From: Oscillospiraceae bacterium
GTDB taxonomy: Bacteria > Bacillota > Clostridia > Oscillospirales > CAG-272
Direction: 5' to 3'
Length of the DNA: 64,000 nucleotides
NCBI GenBank assembly: GCA_015063485.1
Contig: SVUA01000001.1
Coordinates: 1-64,000 of the forward strand
The notes beneath the pieces were generated by a model. It did no database searches. It was given only the letters and a program-made list of their open reading frames with translations, and was not told the DNA's origin. Made by a program: the position numbers and the translations under genes. Below, piece by piece: positions 9,266-18,421 of this stretch; position 1 is the stretch's first letter; each line of letters begins with the position of its first letter.

Positions 9266-11446
9266 ATGTCGATCAAGATACTCACCGAAGAAAATAAAAT
9301 AATACTAAAAACAAAAAATACTATGTACGTAATGGAAATGCTGCACGGAAGATTTCCCGTTCATTTATATTACGGAAAAAACACCAAAAACACCGATTTT
9401 AATTTCGATAATAATTATCGCTCGTTTTCTCCATACTATGAAGAATACGGAAAGAGCTTCTCTCCCGACACCGCTCCGCTTGAATTTTCCTTTTTCGGAT
9501 ACGGTGATTTCAGATCATCAGCACTTAAAATTTTTAATAGCTCAAGCGGTTCGGATATTACCGATTTTATTTTCAGAAAAGCAAAAAAATTCCGCGGAAG
9601 AAAAGAAATTTCGGGACTTCCTTATGCCGAGGGCGCATCCGAAACTCTTGAGCTTATATTTGACGACGCAGTAACAAAAAGCGAGCTTCACCTTTATTAC
9701 ACCCTCTTCAACGATTGCGATGTAATATCCCGATATTTTACGCTGAAAAATAAAGGCAAAAACGATATACGTATAGAAAAGTGCATGAGCCTTTCACTCG
9801 ATATTCAAAACAAAGAGTGCGATCTGATAAGCTTTCAGAGCAAATATTTTTACGAAAGACACGTCTGCCGCGAGCCATTGTATCAAGGTAACCGCCGCAT
9901 AACGAGCCGCCGCGGATCGTCCTCTCATCACGCAAATCCATTTTTCGTAATAGCAGACCGCAAAGCAACAGAGGAAAAGGGCGAAGCTTACGGATTTAAT
10001 TTTGTATACAGCGGAAGCTATCTAAATGAAATAGAGGTCGATCAAAACGGCACTGTTCGCGCGATGGTCGGTCTTGGCGACGAATGCTTTAATTATCTGC
10101 TCTGCGCAGACGAGGAGTTTACCTCACCCGAAGCAATAATGACTTACAGCGCAAAAGGTATCGGAGAGATCTCCCGCAATATGCACAGCTTCGTTCGTTC
10201 ACACATACTTCCCGCTGACGTTTTCGCAAAACGCCCCGTCGTACTTAATTCTTGGGAAGCATTCCATTTCGATATAGACGAAGAGACAATGGTAAACTTC
10301 GCGAAAAGCGCTGTCGAATGCGGTATGGATATGGTCGTAATGGACGACGGTTGGTTTGGTTCGCGAAGAAATGATAAAGCAGGTCTCGGAGATTGGACTC
10401 CCTCCCATGAACTTTTCAAAAACGGTCTTAGAGCATTTGTTGACCGTGTACGCTCTACTGGAGTAAAATTCGGCATATGGATCGAACCCGAAATGGTAAA
10501 CCCTGACAGCGATCTTTACAGAGCGCATCCCGATTGGGTGCTTTGCGCCGACGGACGAGAAAAGTTGCTCTCGCGAAATCAGCTTGTACTCGACATGGCA
10601 AATCCCGAGGTAATCGAATACCTTAAAGCAAGCTTTGATAAATGCTTCGAGGGCGTAAACATCGATTATTTCAAATGGGACATGAACCGAAATATGTCTC
10701 ACCCCGAGTCTCCCTATCTTCCCGCAGAGCGAAAGAGAGAATCCTCTTATCGCTATATGCTCGGAGTATATGAATTTTTCCGTTGGCTGCGCGAGCGCTT
10801 CCCCAACGCTATGATCGAAAATTGCAGCGGCGGCGGCGGAAGATACGACCTCGGAATGATGAAATATTCTACGCAGATATGGACAAGTGACAATACGAAT
10901 CCTCAGGATCGTATAAAAATACAGTACGGCAGCTCGTTTGGATATCCTGCAAGCGTCATGAGCTGTCACGTTGCAAACCGCAATTCCGAAATATCAGACC
11001 CCAAACTGCTCGAATTTGGTTTCCGAGTGGCTCTCAACGGCCCTCTGGGTTATGAACTTAATATCATAAACGCAGATGCAAGCGTAAAGAATACCATGAA
11101 AGATCAGATAAAAGAGTACCGTAAATATGAAGATCTTATAATGAATGGAGAATTCTACCGTCTTAAGAGTCCTTTTGAAGACGGCTGTTATGCTTACTAT
11201 TTCGTTAAAAAGGATAACTCCGAAATATTGCTTTCCTACCTTCAGTCCGAAAGCGATAAAAAAGAAAGGGTACATAGGCTAAAGATCTCTCGCGCGATAC
11301 GCGGAGTGATATACCGCGATAATCTGTCTGGTCTTGAGATCTCAGGCAATGAACTTCGAAAAGGAATAACCATAAAAGCCGACAAAGACGGCAAATATGC
11401 AAAAATGTTCCACTTTACTCTCTATGGATCGGGCTTAAAATACTAA
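9266..11446 (+). CDS. Alpha-galactosidase (GH36)
   Basis: VNIDYFKWDMNRN and MIENCSGGGGRYDLGMMKY...WTSDNTNPQDR are GH36 catalytic motifs. Confidence 0.95.
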   Translation: MSIKILTEENKIILKTKNTMYVMEMLHGRFPVHLYYGKNTKNTDFNFDNNYRSFSPYYEEYGKSFSPDTAPLEFSFFGYGDFRSSALKIFNSSSGSDITDFIFRKAKKFRGRKEISGLPYAEGASETLELIFDDAVTKSELHLYYTLFNDCDVISRYFTLKNKGKNDIRIEKCMSLSLDIQNKECDLISFQSKYFYERHVCREPLYQGNRRITSRRGSSSHHANPFFVIADRKATEEKGEAYGFNFVYSGSYLNEIEVDQNGTVRAMVGLGDECFNYLLCADEEFTSPEAIMTYSAKGIGEISRNMHSFVRSHILPADVFAKRPVVLNSWEAFHFDIDEETMVNFAKSAVECGMDMVVMDDGWFGSRRNDKAGLGDWTPSHELFKNGLRAFVDRVRSTGVKFGIWIEPEMVNPDSDLYRAHPDWVLCADGREKLLSRNQLVLDMANPEVIEYLKASFDKCFEGVNIDYFKWDMNRNMSHPESPYLPAERKRESSYRYMLGVYEFFRWLRERFPNAMIENCSGGGGRYDLGMMKYSTQIWTSDNTNPQDRIKIQYGSSFGYPASVMSCHVANRNSEISDPKLLEFGFRVALNGPLGYELNIINADASVKNTMKDQIKEYRKYEDLIMNGEFYRLKSPFEDGCYAYYFVKKDNSEILLSYLQSESDKKERVHRLKISRAIRGVIYRDNLSGLEISGNELRKGITIKADKDGKYAKMFHFTLYGSGLKY

Positions 11447-11454
11447 TTATATCG

Positions 11455-11489
11455 GCTCTGTCGCCTAAATAAAGGCGACAGAGCTTTTT
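11455..11489 (+). terminator. Rho-independent terminator
   Basis: gctctgtcgcct-aaata-aaggcgacagagc-ttttt. Confidence 0.9.
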
Positions 11490-11524
11490 ATATACCAAAA
11501 ACAAGGAAATATCACGTTTTTTTA

Positions 11525-11553
11525 TTGACATTTTTAACCCTTTATGATATACT
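11525..11553 (+). promoter_or_regulatory. ileS promoter
   Basis: TTGACA (11525-11530), 17-bp spacer, TATACT (11548-11553). Confidence 0.75.
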
Positions 11554-11599
11554 AATTCTGTATGTATTATAGATTTCATAAAGAAAGGGAATCAGCAAT

Positions 11600-14500
11600 A
11601 TGCAGGATAAATTCGATACAAAATATTCATTTGTCGAAAACGAAAAACAGATACTCAATTTTTGGGAAGAAAACGATTGCTTCAAAAAATTGAAGGAGAA
11701 AAACGCAAACGGTCCGAAGTACCGTTTTATTGACGGTCCTATCACCGCCAATAACCCCATGGGTATACATCACGTATGGGGCAGAACCTTAAAAGATACG
11801 TTTATAAAATATCACGCAATGAAGGGCTGCGACACTCACTACCGCAACGGCTTTGACTCTCAAGGTCTTTGGGTCGAGGTCGAGGTCGAAAAGGAGCTTG
11901 GCTTCAAAACAAAGCACGATATCGAGGCTTACGGTCTTGACAAGTTCACCGATAAGTGTATCGAACGTGTAAAGAAATATTCGGGCGTTATTACAGAGCA
12001 GTCAAAAAGACTCGGTCAGTGGATGGACTGGGATAACTCCTATTACACCTACACCGACGAAAATATTCAGGGCATCTGGACGTTCCTCAAGAAATGTCAC
12101 GAGGGCGGATGGATACGTCAAGTATACAAGCCTATGCCTTGGTGCTCACGTTGCGGAACATCGCTCTCCGAGCATGAAATGACAGGCTCTTACAAGGAAA
12201 TAGAGCATGAGGCAGTATTCTTCAAGCTTCCTATCAAGGACACGAACGACTATATCCTTGTTTGGACTACAACTCCTTGGACACTTTCGGCAAACGTAGC
12301 ACTTGCTGTAAACGAGAAGATGACCTACGTTCGTCTGCACGTTGAGGGCGAGGAGCACAACTACATCACAAGTGAAAATTATTTCAAGCAGAAGTTCGCA
12401 GGAAAAGAGGGCGTAACTCTTCTTGATACTATGACAGGCGCAGACCTTGAAGGTCTTGAGTACGAGACCTGCTTCCCCGAGATCGAAGAGCAGAATTTCG
12501 CTCATAAGATAGTTCTTTGGGACGAGGTTGCTGACGACGAGGGATGCGGAGTCGTTCATATCGCTCCCGGATGCGGAGCAGAGGACTTTGCTCTCGGCGA
12601 ATCTATCGGACTTCCCAAGATAATCCCCGTTGACGAATACGGTATATTCTATAAGGGATTTAGCTTCCTTTCGGGACTTGACGCGCAGGAATGCCGTCAG
12701 CTCGTATTTGAGGAGCTTAAGTCTCGCGGAAAACTTTTCTATACACATAAGTATAAGCACAGCTACCCTGTTTGCTGGAGATGTAAGAAAGAAATTATCT
12801 TCCGTCTTGGCAAAGAGTGGGCAATCGCTGTTGACGAGCTTCGTCCGAAGCTTATCGAAAACGCAAAGAAGGTTCGTTGGGAGCCTGCATATCAAGGCAA
12901 GAGAATGCTCGACTGGCTTGAGAATATGTCCGATTGGAATATCTCGCGTAAGCGTTTCTACGGACTTCCCCTGCCCTTCTATCTCTGCGACTGCGGAGAG
13001 CTTACCGTTGTCGCTAACCGCGACGAGCTCCGTGAGCTTGCGATAGATAAGTCTAAAGTAGATGCTATTCCTCACCTCCACCGTCCTTGGATAGACGAGG
13101 CAAAGATCGCCTGTCCCAAGTGCGGCGCGGCAGTAACACGCGTAACTCAGGTCGGCGACGTTTGGCTTGACGCGGGTATCGTTCCTTTCTCGACACTCAA
13201 ATACCTCACCGATAAGGATTACTGGAAGCAGTACTTCCCCGCATCCAACGTAATTGAGATGAAGGAGCAGATAAGACTTTGGTTCTATTCTATGCTCTTT
13301 ATGAGTACCGTGCTTGTAGGCGAGCCGCCTTACGAGAGAGTAACCACTCACGGTATGGTAGTTTCCGAGGACGGAAGCAGATTCTCAAAGACAGGATTCA
13401 TGATAAGATTTGACGAGGCGGCAGACGTTATCGGCGCTGACGCATCAAGATACATCTACTCCTCCTCCTCTACCTCTACCGACGTTCGCTTCGGCTTCAA
13501 CCTCGGTGACGAGGCAAAGAGAAAGCTCCTCGCTTTCTGGAATCTCGAAACGTTCTTCGCGACCTATGCGGATATCGACGACGTAAAAGTAGACCTTTCG
13601 AAGCTCGACGTAAACAAGCTCAACGCTATCGACCGTTGGCTCGTTATCAAAACGAATCAATTTATCAAGGACGCTACCAAGTACATGGACGACGCTTCTA
13701 CCCGTGAGGTAATTGCTTACTTTGAAGCATTTGTAAACGATATCTCCAACTTCTACGTCCGCGTAAACCGCGCTCGCTTCTGGAGCACAGATTGCAGTGA
13801 AGATAAGATGAACGCGTACAGCGTACTCTTCTACGCTATAAAGACCATTACTCAGGTAATGGCTCCTATCACGCCCTTCATCACCGAGACTACTTGGCAG
13901 AGATTTATAAAGAGATATTCCGACGAGAGCGCTATCTCGGTATTCCTTACCGATTATCCTACCGTTGCTCCCGAATTCGATATCAATGACGATAAGATCC
14001 TTTCCGACGTTGAAAAGGCTCGTGATATAATTTCTCTCGGACTTAAGCTCCGTAACGAAAAGCAGATAAAGATCCGTCAGCCTCTCTCTACCATCTACGT
14101 TGATGCAAGCGAGGAAAACCACAGCGCTATCGAGACCTTTGGCTCGGTTATCTTGAGCGAGCTGAATATCGGCGAGATCAAGGAGCTTGCGGATACAAGC
14201 GCGCTTGAATCTAACTTCCTCACCGTAAACTTTAAGGTTGCGGGACGCGTTCTCAAGAATAGAGCTAATGACGTAAAGGCTTACCTTGCAACGCTTGACG
14301 GCGAGGCACAGCAGAAGCTTTCCGATGACGTAAAGGCAGGCAAGAGCATTTCGGTACTTGATATAGAAAATATCGAGCCCGACGTATTTACCGTAAACTC
14401 GCAGGCTGCAGAGCATATTGCTATTTACAAAAATAACGATACTTTCGTAGCTATTGATACGACGATCTCCGAGGAGCTTGCGCGCGCAGGAATCCTTCGT

Positions 14501-14734
14501 GACATCGTTCGTCAGTGTCAGGTATTCCGTAAGACCGCTGGCTTTGACGTAAGCGACAGGATCTATATCTCCTTTGAGACCGATTCCGAGCTTATCAACA
14601 GTATAATCGAAGAAAAGAAGGATTCGCTTTGCCACGACCTTCTCGCTACGATTTCCGCTCCCACGAACGTTGAGTTCACGGGAACTATCGACCTTGACGG
14701 AACTGTTATCACCGTTAAGCTTCAGAGACAGTAA
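11600..14734 (+). CDS. ileS: Isoleucyl-tRNA synthetase, divergent type with GIHH in place of the HIGH motif
   Basis: 1044 aa; class Ia aaRS with WTTTPWTL editing region, NPMGIHHVWGRTLKD, and GSRFSKTG at the KMSKS position. Confidence 0.95.
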   Translation: MQDKFDTKYSFVENEKQILNFWEENDCFKKLKEKNANGPKYRFIDGPITANNPMGIHHVWGRTLKDTFIKYHAMKGCDTHYRNGFDSQGLWVEVEVEKELGFKTKHDIEAYGLDKFTDKCIERVKKYSGVITEQSKRLGQWMDWDNSYYTYTDENIQGIWTFLKKCHEGGWIRQVYKPMPWCSRCGTSLSEHEMTGSYKEIEHEAVFFKLPIKDTNDYILVWTTTPWTLSANVALAVNEKMTYVRLHVEGEEHNYITSENYFKQKFAGKEGVTLLDTMTGADLEGLEYETCFPEIEEQNFAHKIVLWDEVADDEGCGVVHIAPGCGAEDFALGESIGLPKIIPVDEYGIFYKGFSFLSGLDAQECRQLVFEELKSRGKLFYTHKYKHSYPVCWRCKKEIIFRLGKEWAIAVDELRPKLIENAKKVRWEPAYQGKRMLDWLENMSDWNISRKRFYGLPLPFYLCDCGELTVVANRDELRELAIDKSKVDAIPHLHRPWIDEAKIACPKCGAAVTRVTQVGDVWLDAGIVPFSTLKYLTDKDYWKQYFPASNVIEMKEQIRLWFYSMLFMSTVLVGEPPYERVTTHGMVVSEDGSRFSKTGFMIRFDEAADVIGADASRYIYSSSSTSTDVRFGFNLGDEAKRKLLAFWNLETFFATYADIDDVKVDLSKLDVNKLNAIDRWLVIKTNQFIKDATKYMDDASTREVIAYFEAFVNDISNFYVRVNRARFWSTDCSEDKMNAYSVLFYAIKTITQVMAPITPFITETTWQRFIKRYSDESAISVFLTDYPTVAPEFDINDDKILSDVEKARDIISLGLKLRNEKQIKIRQPLSTIYVDASEENHSAIETFGSVILSELNIGEIKELADTSALESNFLTVNFKVAGRVLKNRANDVKAYLATLDGEAQQKLSDDVKAGKSISVLDIENIEPDVFTVNSQAAEHIAIYKNNDTFVAIDTTISEELARAGILRDIVRQCQVFRKTAGFDVSDRIYISFETDSELINSIIEEKKDSLCHDLLATISAPTNVEFTGTIDLDGTVITVKLQRQ

Positions 14735-14743
14735 ATAAATATT

Positions 14744-14789
14744 GGGGCTGCTTCATTTAGATGTTTTATTCTAAATGAAACAGCCCTTT
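14744..14789 (+). terminator. Terminator hairpin after ileS
   Basis: gggctgcttcatttaga ... tctaaatgaaacagccc ttt. Confidence 0.85.
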
Positions 14790-14864
14790 CACTCTTAATA
14801 TCGACTTATTTACAAAGCGAAATAAGCCGCACATAGCTGATTAAATATGATTTTATATTTTCTA

Positions 14865-14893
14865 TTGACATTATTAACATATTATGGTAAAAT
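14865..14893 (+). promoter_or_regulatory. Promoter of small peptide/lectin-protease operon
   Basis: TTGACA (14865-14870), 17-bp spacer, TAAAAT (14888-14893). Confidence 0.7.
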
Positions 14894-14966
14894 ATATATA
14901 GAAAAAACATACTTATCAGAAAGGTTAAATTCTTATTTTAATAATCAAAAATTGGAGGTGATTGCA

Positions 14967-15029
14967 ATGGGACACTTTTTTAGCAACGTGATAAAGTGTT
15001 ATTGCGTTACCTTTTTGTTTTTTATATAA
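14967..15029 (+). CDS. 20-aa hydrophobic peptide MGHFFSNVIKCYCVTFLFFI (small ORF)
   Basis: Strong SD ttggaggtg 8 nt before ATG 14967; stop at 15027-15029, followed by a separate SD for the next gene. Confidence 0.5.
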   Translation: MGHFFSNVIKCYCVTFLFFI

Positions 15030-15048
15030 TATAATTTTGGAGGTAATT

Positions 15049-16929
15049 ATGAAAAAAACAATTTCTGCTTTTATTTTAGTTATTTTTATACTACAAATTT
15101 TTTCTTCTGTTGCTATACAAGTAAGTGCAGCTGTTCCACCTACTTCAAATATAATCCCTAATGGCATTTATTACATTAGAAATCAACGTTCGGGATTATA
15201 TTTAGACGTTTATAACAATGGCACAACGGATAATACAGTGGTTCAACAATATTATTATAACGGTGGAGATAACCAAAGATTTCAAATTAAAATTGTTTCT
15301 GTGGGTGTGTATGAAATCATTCCTCTTCATGCTGTTGGAATGCGTCTTGATGTGTACAATGCAGGTACGAACAATGATGACCCTGTGCATATTTACACAT
15401 CAAATTCAACAGTTGCTCAAAAATTCAAAATTGTACCAACAGGTAATGGAGATAACTCTTTTAAAATTCTTACCGCTACCTCGGATTATACAAAATGTAT
15501 AACCGCACAGCACGCTTCGATGAGTCCGTCTAATATAATTCAATACTCGTATGGCAACAACGGTAATGAAGATAATGACCATTGGTATTTTGAAGACGTA
15601 ACTCTTAACGAAAAAACGATTGTAACTTTATCTGCCGGAGAAACTAAATCATTTGAAATTACAATTCCCGACAATATGTATTATTCTATTGAAACTACGC
15701 AATATGGTATATCAACAGTTGATACATACTTAACAGTAAATAATCTTTCTACCGGAAATGTATACAATGATGATGGTGGCGTAGGCTTGTATTCCTTTAT
15801 AGGGTTTAACAATCAAGGAGGACGCAACTTAACGATTTCTGTTAGATTGTATAATTCAAGCTCAGCGGGAAGTTTTTATTTACAAATAAGAAAGCAAAAA
15901 GCGGTTTATTATGGTTTCGAGTATGATGATATAAGCACTATAGAGGATTTAAATACGCCATACGATGCTTTTTCCAATTTGTATAATTCATTTAAATACG
16001 AAAACAAAAATGCTTCTCATTTTTCGGAAATTGATGAACGAGGATATAATAGGTATAATAGTGAAATAGTATTCTTTAGCGGTCACGGTTATAAAAACTC
16101 CGAAACAACAGAGTTTGGATTTGGGATTTCATTCAACAATGATACAAGTTTTTATTTATCTAATATAGGTAATATGAACAATGTTCGAGTTGCAGTTTGG
16201 TCAGCATGTTATTCATCAAATACCAATAATAGCGACAGTACATCTTTTGTTGATAGATCGGTTTCAACTGGTGCAAAATCAGCTATCGGTTTTCCTGATA
16301 CGGTTACGACCACTTCTTCCATAAGCTTTACAAATGATTTGTTTATAAAGCTATCAGAAGGATATACTGTTGGAGATGCCGCCGAATATGCAGCAAAACA
16401 AATAATATGGCCTTGGGATAATGTTAAAGATTATAGAATTGCAGGTTCTTCAAGCACTACTTTGACTACGCCTAATTACACAAAATCATTGGCTATGCCT
16501 TCACAAAACAATATAGAGAGTAACTATTACTCTCTGATCAATAATGATTATACATCATTTGACAATGGCAATACTACTCGGTACTATTTGACTATTAATG
16601 GGGTATTAACCAATCAATTTGTTGATGTAGCTAATAAAGATTATCCCCAAGCCTTTGTTGCTCAAAACTATACTGTAGATGATGAAATTACCGTACTGCC
16701 TATATTGGTAAAATACGACACTATAAGTACGAGTACTGAAGAAAAGCATCTTGTCTATATAGTTGAAAATAACATAGCTACTCCAGTATTAATATCTTAC
16801 GTAACTATTACGGAAGATAACGGTGCTACTTACTCGGAAGCAATATGTCGCAATTTAAACAGCGGTAAATACATAGATTACAGTATGATAAATAGAGTAA
16901 AGGAGATCTGTCATGCGAATAATAACTAA
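15049..16929 (+). CDS. Secreted protein: signal peptide, ricin-B-type lectin domain, C-terminal caspase-fold cysteine peptidase-like domain
   Basis: SD ggaggtaatt; signal peptide; GIYYIRNQRSGLYLDVYNNGT..QRFQIK (RICIN); EIVFFSGHGY (His) and VAVWSACYS (Cys) form a caspase-like His/Cys pair. Confidence 0.8.
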   Translation: MKKTISAFILVIFILQIFSSVAIQVSAAVPPTSNIIPNGIYYIRNQRSGLYLDVYNNGTTDNTVVQQYYYNGGDNQRFQIKIVSVGVYEIIPLHAVGMRLDVYNAGTNNDDPVHIYTSNSTVAQKFKIVPTGNGDNSFKILTATSDYTKCITAQHASMSPSNIIQYSYGNNGNEDNDHWYFEDVTLNEKTIVTLSAGETKSFEITIPDNMYYSIETTQYGISTVDTYLTVNNLSTGNVYNDDGGVGLYSFIGFNNQGGRNLTISVRLYNSSSAGSFYLQIRKQKAVYYGFEYDDISTIEDLNTPYDAFSNLYNSFKYENKNASHFSEIDERGYNRYNSEIVFFSGHGYKNSETTEFGFGISFNNDTSFYLSNIGNMNNVRVAVWSACYSSNTNNSDSTSFVDRSVSTGAKSAIGFPDTVTTTSSISFTNDLFIKLSEGYTVGDAAEYAAKQIIWPWDNVKDYRIAGSSSTTLTTPNYTKSLAMPSQNNIESNYYSLINNDYTSFDNGNTTRYYLTINGVLTNQFVDVANKDYPQAFVAQNYTVDDEITVLPILVKYDTISTSTEEKHLVYIVENNIATPVLISYVTITEDNGATYSEAICRNLNSGKYIDYSMINRVKEICHANNN

Positions 16930-17368
16930 AAAACACATTCTATCAATTATTTCTGTACTATCCATATTAACAATAACGCTTTTATTTACCTCTTGCTCCT
17001 CTTTGTTTACCAAACCGCTAATCGATGAATTACCAAATGAAAAGATAGTTAGTGTAGTTAGAGTATACAGAGACATTGAAGGAGAAGATATAGAAATAGA
17101 GACAGAGCTTTCTGAAGAAAACATAAACTCGTTTAACGATTATTTAAAAGATTTAAGATTCAAAGAGCGAAAAAATTTTGGGAAGATAAAAACAAGCATA
17201 TACGACAGTGTGCATTATATCATCACATATGATAATAATTACACAGTGAAATTAAGCGAACATCATCTTTCAGTGCTTAACAACGGTGAAAATGTACAAA
17301 AACTATCCTTTGACAATATGCTGCCAAGCGATGCATTTGATGAGATAGATAAACTGTTCGAAAATTGA
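16913..17368 (+). CDS. Small lipoprotein, coupled to the lectin/protease gene
   Basis: Lipobox LLFTSC; start overlaps the upstream CDS by 17 nt. Confidence 0.7.
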   Translation: MRIITKKHILSIISVLSILTITLLFTSCSSLFTKPLIDELPNEKIVSVVRVYRDIEGEDIEIETELSEENINSFNDYLKDLRFKERKNFGKIKTSIYDSVHYIITYDNNYTVKLSEHHLSVLNNGENVQKLSFDNMLPSDAFDEIDKLFEN

Positions 17369-17392
17369 GAGATTTATCTCGAAAATTTTTAC

Positions 17393-17440
17393 AAAAAGCC
17401 ACTTTTGTTATCATTTTTTTGATATCAAAAGTGGCTTTTT
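17393..17440 (+). terminator. Terminator hairpin
   Basis: aaaaagccacttttg...caaaagtggcttttt. Confidence 0.85.
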
Positions 17441-17495
17441 CTTTTTTATTATTTCGTGTGTTTTTGTTCTGCGGTAAATGAGACTATCCCTTGCA

Positions 17496-18356
17496 TTAAT
17501 AAGTTCCGCTGTCAAGCATCCAAACTCCGTCCTGAAGTATCATGGTAAGCTTAACGTTAAGGCGTTCGTTAGGTCTTGATTCAAGATATGAGTCAATAGA
17601 TATTGTAACGAAATCCTTTCTCTTCGGTCTTACTATTTTTGCGGTGCTGAAATCGTAAATTCTTTTTTCCTTTACGAGCGGCTCGTAGGTGTTCGACATC
17701 ATTAAATTAATAATACCGTCATCGTCCTCGTATTCCATATAACGCGCGGTATTACTCGTAAGCGTTGTACCCGATTTAACTACCGTTCCGTCGAAGAGAG
17801 ATTCGTACAGCGAGCTCAGATAATCCATCGAATACACCTTTTCGGCTGCGGCTTTTATCTGCTCTATCGATTGATATTCACTCTCGGAGTTCACATAATT
17901 ATAACCATCTGGGTCGCTCTTTTTGTAATAAAACTCATAGTGAGGCTCAACGTAATTTTCAAGAGAGTAAGCATAAACAGTACCGTTTTCAAATATGAGA
18001 GTACGGCTTTCGTCCTTTTCCTTTACTACCTGAACGTAAGAATACGGATCGATATATGATGAGCGATAGGCTATTACTCTTCCAAGCTCCTTATCGTTTA
18101 TCTCGTAGTAATAGGTTCGCGTATTTGTCTCTTCGTCGATAATTACTTCCGTCGTTTCACGCGGATCGTATACGTGCTCGTAAACGGGCAGACCGTAGCC
18201 GAAAAATATATCATTTATTTTGTACGACGCGTCGATAAGCTCTCGCAAACGCGCCTCTATCTCGATAAATTCGGGAGCTTTTCCGCAAGAAGTGAAAACC
18301 GTCAAAGAAGATACGAGCATCAAAATACCTATAAAAAGAGAAATTATCCTTTTCAT
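17496..18356 (-). CDS. Hypothetical lipoprotein
   Basis: MKRIISLFIGILMLVSSLTVFTSCGK: signal plus lipobox. Confidence 0.75.
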   Translation of the reverse strand: MKRIISLFIGILMLVSSLTVFTSCGKAPEFIEIEARLRELIDASYKINDIFFGYGLPVYEHVYDPRETTEVIIDEETNTRTYYYEINDKELGRVIAYRSSYIDPYSYVQVVKEKDESRTLIFENGTVYAYSLENYVEPHYEFYYKKSDPDGYNYVNSESEYQSIEQIKAAAEKVYSMDYLSSLYESLFDGTVVKSGTTLTSNTARYMEYEDDDGIINLMMSNTYEPLVKEKRIYDFSTAKIVRPKRKDFVTISIDSYLESRPNERLNVKLTMILQDGVWMLDSGTY

Positions 18357-18380
18357 AGTCCTTTATCCTTTCTTTTAAAC

Positions 18381-18411
18381 GGGACTGCCGAAAAATATTC
18401 GCGGCAGTCCC
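18381..18411 (-). terminator. Hairpin downstream of gyrA
   Basis: gggactgccg ... cggcagtccc. Confidence 0.6.
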
Positions 18412-18421
18412 AAAAACTATA

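Noticed and set aside
12146-14635. Two long minus-strand ORFs (401 and 396 aa) inside ileS
   Set aside because: Shadow ORFs antisense to ileS; no start signals or family resemblance.
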